In this document: one piece after another, positions 29,516 through 34,106 of the stretch
Layout: every line of letters starts with the position of its first letter
How positions within the stretch are numbered: the stretch's first letter is position 1
DNA from: Bacteroidota bacterium
Lineage (GTDB): Bacteria; Bacteroidota; Bacteroidia; Chitinophagales; Chitinophagaceae
NCBI GenBank assembly: GCA_013288745.1
Contig: JABDBG010000024.1
Location: 1-34,106 of the forward strand
Direction of reading: 5' to 3'
Length of the DNA: 34,106 nucleotides
Made by a program: the position numbers and the translations under genes
The notes under the pieces: generated by a model
Seen by the model: the letters and a program-made list of their open reading frames with translations, nothing else
The model's database searches: none
What the model was told of the DNA's origin: nothing

Positions 29516-30319
29516 ATGTACAAAGCAGTGTTTATAGATATGGACGGTACCCTTTTGCAAAAGGATCATACTATCAGTGAAACTAACAAACAAGTCATTA
29601 AAAAATTACTAGATAAAGGGGTATTAATTGTCCCGATTTCAGCCCGCCCCCTTCATGGCATATTACCCATTACCACACAATTATTCCCCGATACAATTCC
29701 TGTTGTGAGTCTAAATGGCAGTTATATATTTTTAAATAACGAGATCATCTATCAATCACATGTTCCATTAGAAGACGTGATAAATGTGCAGAAAGAAATT
29801 GCGCCATACGATGTATCTGCCATGTATTATAGCCAGATGGAATGGTATGCAGAAGCAGATAATGCACATATTCAAAAAGAGCAAAAGATCACTGATGTTA
29901 AGATCAAGATCCAGCCTTTTGATGCAACAGTTAAAGAATGGCAAACAAAACATAATGGCCCTAATAAAATACTAATTGCCGGAAATGCTGATCTGATAAA
30001 CGGAATTGAAAAAACATTAATTGATCAGCACGGAGATAAGTTGAATATGTCGAAATCAAAAACTACTTATCTCGAAGTGATGAGTTTAACATCTTCAAAA
30101 ACAAAAGCGATCGAATTTTTATTGGAGAAATACAATATAAAACAAAACGAGATCATTGCTATTGGCGATAATTATAACGACAAAGAAATGATCGAGTTTG
30201 CAGGCGTTGGCGTGGCCATGGGCAATGCTCCCGAAGAAATAAAAAAGGTAGCTGATTACATTACCGATACCAATAATGAAGACGGGGTGGCCAAAGCTTT
30301 ACATCATTTTTTTAAATAA
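29516..30319 (+). CDS. HAD superfamily Cof-type phosphatase
   Basis: A 267-residue cytoplasmic HAD IIB (Cof-type) hydrolase. Motif I DMDGT with nucleophile Asp8 and Asp10; motif II near PISARP (about 40-45); the C2B cap domain spans roughly 85-190; motif III Lys in SSKTKAIEFLLEK; motif IV GDNYNDKEM (about 217-225) followed by GVGVAMGNAPEEIKKVADYIT. Such enzymes dephosphorylate sugar phosphates or other metabolites; the substrate cannot be read from sequence. Followed by a strong terminator at 30335-30357. Confidence 0.95.
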   Translation: MYKAVFIDMDGTLLQKDHTISETNKQVIKKLLDKGVLIVPISARPLHGILPITTQLFPDTIPVVSLNGSYIFLNNEIIYQSHVPLEDVINVQKEIAPYDVSAMYYSQMEWYAEADNAHIQKEQKITDVKIKIQPFDATVKEWQTKHNGPNKILIAGNADLINGIEKTLIDQHGDKLNMSKSKTTYLEVMSLTSSKTKAIEFLLEKYNIKQNEIIAIGDNYNDKEMIEFAGVGVAMGNAPEEIKKVADYITDTNNEDGVAKALHHFFK

Positions 30320-30334
30320 GGTTTATTAATAAAG

Positions 30335-30357
30335 AAAAGAGGCCGCAAGCCTCTTTT
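30335..30357. terminator. Terminator after the HAD phosphatase gene
   Basis: A 9-bp stem AAAAGAGGC / GCCTCTTTT with a 5-nt loop and a T-tract; serves both convergent genes. Confidence 0.9.
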
Positions 30358-30374
30358 TTATTTTTTACATCATT

Positions 30375-30878
30375 TTATTTTGTTGAATCAACACGATTGT
30401 TTGTAGTACTATCATACCCAATATTGTCGTCATTACTATTATTATTGATAGTACTATTGCTAGTTTTGATACTATTAAAATAATCTTTTTGTGCATTAAT
30501 TATTGCCTGATCGCGGTCATGCTCTAACTGCGCTACATATTTTCTTCTTTCACTGCGCGGGATACCTTTGGCATGTTTGGCGTCCCATATCCTTTGCTTG
30601 TAATCATTTTTAATATCCTGTATCTGTAATTCCAATTTACTTGGCATTTGATAGCCGTAGGGATAACCATATGGATACCCGTACGGATAATAGAAAGGAG
30701 AATAAAAATAGGGATAACCAAAACCGATACCAATGCCTGGCCTGTAAAATCCGCCGCCATGATAAAAACCACCACCATGGAAGCCACCTCCTCCACCGTG
30801 AAAACCACCGCCGCCTCTTTGAGCTGAAGCACTAAATGTTATTGCGGCAAATAACAATGCTATAGATAACTTTTTCAT
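30375..30878 (-). CDS. Glycine/tyrosine-rich secreted protein
   Basis: A 167-residue protein with a signal peptide (about 1-19, ending SASAQ). Residues 21-77 are low complexity: repeated GGGGFHGGG and GGGFYHGGGFY blocks, then YPYG repeats. Residues ~80-135 form a charged helix pair (KLELQIQDIKNDYKQRIWDAKHAKG, ERRKYVAQLEHDRDQAIINAQKDYF), followed by an Asn/Ser/Thr-rich tail. No enzymatic motif. The layout suggests a structural or envelope-associated protein; the family is not one I can name. Monocistronic. Confidence 0.75.
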   Translation of the reverse strand: MKKLSIALLFAAITFSASAQRGGGGFHGGGGGFHGGGFYHGGGFYRPGIGIGFGYPYFYSPFYYPYGYPYGYPYGYQMPSKLELQIQDIKNDYKQRIWDAKHAKGIPRSERRKYVAQLEHDRDQAIINAQKDYFNSIKTSNSTINNNSNDDNIGYDSTTNNRVDSTK

Positions 30879-31044
30879 GATCTGTATGTTGTTTTTAAGT
30901 TAGACTCTATAAGAATAAAAAAGATTATCCGATATTGAATCATAACTAATCGATAACAAATTACAAACCATTTACGTAAATACGCAGCGTCAAATTGTTA
31001 AATAACAAACCGCTAATTAAAGAAATGCTTGATAAAAATAAATA

Positions 31045-31734
31045 TTATATTTCTTTAGCAACAAATCGATAACCAACTCCTGATTCAGTAACGATGTATT
31101 TAGGTTTATCAGAATTTTTTTCAATCTTTTTTCTTAGTTGAGCTACAAAAACGCGTAGATATTGAGATTGTGTAATATAATCTGCGCCCCAAATCTCCTT
31201 TAGAATATATTGATGTGTTAGTACTTTCCCTTCATTCTTAACAAATAGCGCCAGTAGTTCATATTGTGTTGCTGTAAATTTTACCGGCTCATTGTTTCTC
31301 TTTATTGTTCGGGTTGAAAAATTGATCTCAAAATCTTCATACCTGATAGCAGGACTATTTTCGGCAACTAAACAATTACGTAATAGGGATCGTATTCTTG
31401 CCAGTAATTCTGCCGTACGGAATGGCTTAATTAAATAATCATTAGCGCCATTATCCAAAGCTGTAACGATATCATCTTCATTATTTTTTACAGAAAGGAT
31501 AATAACAGGTTTTGTATACCATTCCCTCAATTTTTTTAACACCGTGTGGCCATTTTCATCAGGCAATCCCAGATCAAGAATAATAAGATCGGAGGAGGAT
31601 GTTGCCGCTGCCGCCAACCCCTCTTTTGCAGTATTTGCTTTTGCTACTTTATAACCACTGGTCTGCAAAGTGATCTCCAACAATTTTCTCATTTGAATCT
31701 CATCGTCTATCACTAGTATTTCTGCATTGTTCAT
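31045..31734 (-). CDS. OmpR-family response regulator, KdpE-like
   Basis: A 229-residue response regulator. Receiver domain: acidic pair Asp10/Asp11, phospho-acceptor Asp54 in IILDLGLPDENG, Ser/Thr switch in ILSVKNNEDD, and Lys in YLIKPF (~103). The winged-helix DNA-binding domain starts near 130: FEINFSTRTIKRNNEPVKFTATQYELLALFVKNEGKVLTHQYILKEIWG and TESGVGYRF. The opening and the QSQYLRVFVAQLRKKIE recognition segment are of KdpE type, the regulator of high-affinity K+ uptake. The kdpFABC genes are not in this window, so the target is uncertain. Its start is 2 nt after the kinase stop: one operon. Confidence 0.9.
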   Translation of the reverse strand: MNNAEILVIDDEIQMRKLLEITLQTSGYKVAKANTAKEGLAAAATSSSDLIILDLGLPDENGHTVLKKLREWYTKPVIILSVKNNEDDIVTALDNGANDYLIKPFRTAELLARIRSLLRNCLVAENSPAIRYEDFEINFSTRTIKRNNEPVKFTATQYELLALFVKNEGKVLTHQYILKEIWGADYITQSQYLRVFVAQLRKKIEKNSDKPKYIVTESGVGYRFVAKEI

Positions 31735-31736
31735 TT

Positions 31737-32657
31737 TTATGTGGTTTTAAGTAATATAGTTTTAGCGGGTATTTTTATTATAAATTTTGCGCCCCCTGAT
31801 ATACTTTTTTCTAACGTTATGTTTCCATTATGAACTTCTATGAAACCTTTTACTATTGAGAGACCAAGACCTCTTCCTTCAATAGCATTATCTACCCTAT
31901 AAAATTTATCGAATACTTTATTGACCTCCTTTTCTGAAATACCTTTGCCATTATCTTCTACGACCAGTAACAATTGTTCATGCGTATTATTGGCAGTAAT
32001 AGTAATGACTGATTTTGCAGGTGTATATAGTGCGGCGTTGCTTATAAGATTGTACAAGACCTGATCAATTAAGCCTCTATCGATCTTAAATAAAGGAATA
32101 TGCTGTTTAACAGAAATATTTACAACATGATCTTTTAACTGATCGTCGAGTTGATGCGTAACATTGTGTATCAATTCATCAATATCGCACCAATCTTTTT
32201 TAAGTTGTAAGAATCCTGATTGAAGCCTGGAAGTATTGAGCAGATTTTCTACCTGTTGATTTAATTTTAGCGAAGCCGTTGATATTTCCGTTAATAAACC
32301 CTTTTTATCTTCCGGGGATATTGTGGAATTTTCCAGCAGTAAATTATCTGTAGCCCCCATAATTACTGAAATCGGCGTACGCAATTCATGCGAAAGGGCA
32401 TTTAGTAATGTCTCGTATAATTTTAATTTGTTCTCTTTTGCTTCTTTGGTAAAAACAGATTTTTCAAATTGTAACAATATATAAAATAATATCGAAATAC
32501 ATAGTATTGGCAAGAGTAAGCTTATCGATAGTGCTGTGCCTTTGAAAATGTAAAGTGTATACCCTATTATTGATATTGAGCTTATAATCAATGCAATAAT
32601 TAAATATTTATTGCTTTTCCATCTGTGATTTGATAATATAAAGGGATTTATGCTCAT
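31737..32657 (-). CDS. Sensor histidine kinase, KdpD-like core without the sensor domains
   Basis: A 306-residue membrane kinase. Two N-terminal transmembrane helices (about 18-37 and 42-63), then a HisKA dimerisation domain with phospho-acceptor His90 in NALSHELRTPI, then a HATPase domain with N box (DQVLYNLISNAALYTP, ~195), G1 box DNGKGI and G2 box GRGLGLSIVKG. The kinase core resembles KdpD, but the long N-terminal KdpD and Usp domains and two of the usual four membrane helices are absent, so the K+-sensing part is missing or encoded elsewhere. Co-transcribed with the downstream response regulator. No clear -7 box upstream. Confidence 0.88.
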   Translation of the reverse strand: MSINPFILSNHRWKSNKYLIIALIISSISIIGYTLYIFKGTALSISLLLPILCISILFYILLQFEKSVFTKEAKENKLKLYETLLNALSHELRTPISVIMGATDNLLLENSTISPEDKKGLLTEISTASLKLNQQVENLLNTSRLQSGFLQLKKDWCDIDELIHNVTHQLDDQLKDHVVNISVKQHIPLFKIDRGLIDQVLYNLISNAALYTPAKSVITITANNTHEQLLLVVEDNGKGISEKEVNKVFDKFYRVDNAIEGRGLGLSIVKGFIEVHNGNITLEKSISGGAKFIIKIPAKTILLKTT

Positions 32658-32827
32658 TAAATACTATACATATATTAAATTAGTATATAAATATATTCAG
32701 CGATTATTGTAAAATTTTAATAAAAATACAGGAAATATCTAATAAATCTTTATTAAATGAATAAATTGAATGAATTAATATGAAACATTATAAAATCTAT
32801 TATTAAACCCATCAGCTACAAATAAAA

Positions 32828-32857
32828 AAAATGCCATCCGGTTCAGGAAGGCATTTT
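32828..32857 (-). terminator. Terminator after the M1 aminopeptidase
   Basis: AAAATGCC / GGCATTTT stem with an internal A/A mismatch and an extra TCC/GGA pair run. The A-run upstream reads as a T-tract on the minus strand, 18 nt past the stop. Confidence 0.75.
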
Positions 32858-32874
32858 ATTACTTGAACGGTTGT

Positions 32875-34106
32875 TTATTTAGCTTTCCAGCTATTATTAG
32901 AGAAATTCATATCAGGAAATATCTTATCCGGATCAATAACAACAGTTTTTAACTCTTCCGTAGTAGGTAATTTTACATCCCAAACTGATGTATTATTCCA
33001 TACCTCAACAGGTAATTTTACTGTTCCCTTGGTACCCGATTTTGTTTCATAAGCGATCAATACCGGCATTGCCATTTTATCGAGGTTAGCAATAGTAACA
33101 ATAGCGCCATCCTGCGCATCACCATGTTCATACTTCACTTCCATTATTGCCTGATCTAATTTATAATTTTCCAAGAACCATTCTTTCCAAAACCAACCTA
33201 GATCTTCACCCGCTACATTTTCCATTGTTCTGAAAAAATCCCATGGCGTAGGATGCTTATATGCCCAGCGCTGAATATATGTTCTGAAGGCATAATCAAA
33301 CATATCCGGTCCTAATACCTGATCCCGTAATAATTCCAACGCCAACGCAGGTTTATAATATAATGCTACAGATATATTCTTTTCTTTCATCGCGTCGGGA
33401 CTTGTCATTATTGGTTCACTAGTAGGGCTGAATATATAAGGAGCAAATTGTTCCATGTTCTTAGGTTTATGGTAAAATTCTCCATGGTTAAAGTCTATGG
33501 CGGATAAAGAATTAATGAAAGTATTAAACCCTTCATCCATCCATCCATATTTACGTTCGTTACTACCCACGATCATTGGGAACCAGGTATGTCCGAATTC
33601 ATGATCTGCCACTTCAAATAAAACATCTGCTTCAAATTGTGTATTACAAAAAACTATACCGGGGTATTCCATTCCATTAATATTGCACGCGACATTTGTT
33701 GCAACAGGGTAAGGATATTCATACCAGCGTTTGCTATAATTTTCAATACTTCCTTTTATAAATTCAGTAGACCTGCCCCATTTATCTGGCCCTGCTTCTT
33801 CTGCAGGATACACACTCATGGCAAGCGCTTGTTTACCACTTGGTAAATTAATTCTTGCTGCATCCCAAACAAAAGCTTTGGAAGAAGCCCATGACACATC
33901 TCTTGCATTATTCATTTTATAATGCCAGGTAAGTGTAGTGGCTTTGGGTCTTGATGAAGGATCAGTCACTTCATCTTCTGATCTTATAGAAACAGTTTTA
34001 TCACTCTTTCTTGCTTCATCTAATCTTTTGATCTGCGTAGCTGTTAATACATCGGACGGATTTTGTAACTCGCCGCTACAAACAACAATATGAGATGCAG
34101 GCGCAG
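32875..34106 (-). CDS. M1-family metallo-aminopeptidase, C-terminal part (runs off right edge)
   Basis: The frame stays open through the right edge; a GTG at 33969 is not the start because coding sequence continues upstream ([15 protein letters not shown]...). About 410 residues are visible. Zinc site HEFGHTWFP with HExxH and the third ligand Glu in WMDEGFNTF, 19 residues after the second His. The substrate-binding segment [10 protein letters not shown] stands in place of the usual GAMEN, as in other Bacteroidota M1-like proteins. The C-terminal part continues as a helical domain ([40 protein letters not shown]) and ends in a beta-sandwich. It cleaves N-terminal residues from peptides; the signal peptide is outside the window. 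Terminator at 32828-32857. Confidence 0.93.
   Translation of the reverse strand, partial: APASHIVVCSGELQNPSDVLTATQIKRLDEARKSDKTVSIRSEDEVTDPSSRPKATTLTWHYKMNNARDVSWASSKAFVWDAARINLPSGKQALAMSVYPAEEAGPDKWGRSTEFIKGSIENYSKRWYEYPYPVATNVACNINGMEYPGIVFCNTQFEADVLFEVADHEFGHTWFPMIVGSNERKYGWMDEGFNTFINSLSAIDFNHGEFYHKPKNMEQFAPYIFSPTSEPIMTSPDAMKEKNISVALYYKPALALELLRDQVLGPDMFDYAFRTYIQRWAYKHPTPWDFFRTMENVAGEDLGWFWKEWFLENYKLDQAIMEVKYEHGDAQDGAIVTIANLDKMAMPVLIAYETKSGTKGTVKLPVEVWNNTSVWDVKLPTTEELKTVVIDPDKIFPDMNFSNNSWKAK

Noticed and set aside
30533-30835. Overlapping frames within the glycine-rich secreted protein gene
   Set aside because: They arise from low-complexity GGN repeats; only the frame with a signal peptide is credible.
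31045-32657. Kdp potassium-transport operon
   Set aside because: Only the KdpE-like regulator and a KdpD-like kinase core are present; no kdpF, A, B or C in the window.
1-34106. Ribosomal RNA, insertion sequences, CRISPR arrays
   Set aside because: No rRNA-like sequence, transposase with terminal inverted repeats, or repeat-spacer array was found on either strand.

Overview
The window looks like a Bacteroidota chromosome, most likely a Chitinophagaceae-type soil or freshwater bacterium. Supporting evidence: several genes are preceded by the Bacteroidota -7 box TAnnTTTG(C), Shine-Dalgarno sequences are weak, intergenic DNA is AT-rich, and there are many small lipoproteins and outer-membrane proteins. 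No species can be named from the sequence alone.

Layout. 1-3584: the end of an LpxR-like outer-membrane protein, an MsrB lipoprotein, an unrecognised lipoprotein and a secreted GH87-like alpha-glucanase. 3652-10172: a compact integrative element of about 6.5 kb inserted in the 3' end of tRNA-Lys(CTT). 10385-17620: PEBP-family protein, diheme cytochrome c, DUF4136-like lipoprotein, RluE-like pseudouridine synthase, two glycosyltransferases, FtsE and PurM. 17701-24498: RibF, a membrane acyltransferase, HolA and Smc. 24737-30878: an MBOAT/SGNH acylation pair, two cyclophilins, a PA2169-like protein, a HAD phosphatase and a glycine-rich secreted protein. 31045-34106: a KdpE/KdpD-like two-component pair and the C-terminal part of an M1 aminopeptidase that runs off the right edge.

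The element is the most interesting part. A 14-bp direct repeat (3652-3665 and 10159-10172) is the 3' end of the tRNA. A tyrosine integrase lies directly beside the tRNA. The motif TGTAAATAC occurs three times just upstream of the integrase and once just inside the far end, which suggests arm-type binding sites. The chromosomal side of the left repeat still carries what looks like the displaced original tRNA trailer: a CCA end followed by a terminator. Inside are two leftward HTH genes that could include an excisionase, a rightward winged-helix/coiled-coil/transmembrane protein, a repressor-like protein, a run of small exported proteins, and a leftward two-gene module (285-aa soluble protein plus 154-aa four-helix membrane protein with overlapping ends). 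I see no relaxase, replication protein, capsid gene or transposase, so this resembles a minimal island or satellite. The membrane module and the exported proteins are its candidate cargo and I could not assign them to a known family.

The rest is mostly housekeeping or envelope biology. Most convergent gene pairs are separated by clear bidirectional terminators or by only a few bases. A phased set of DnaA-box-like 9-mers lies between smc and the MBOAT gene.
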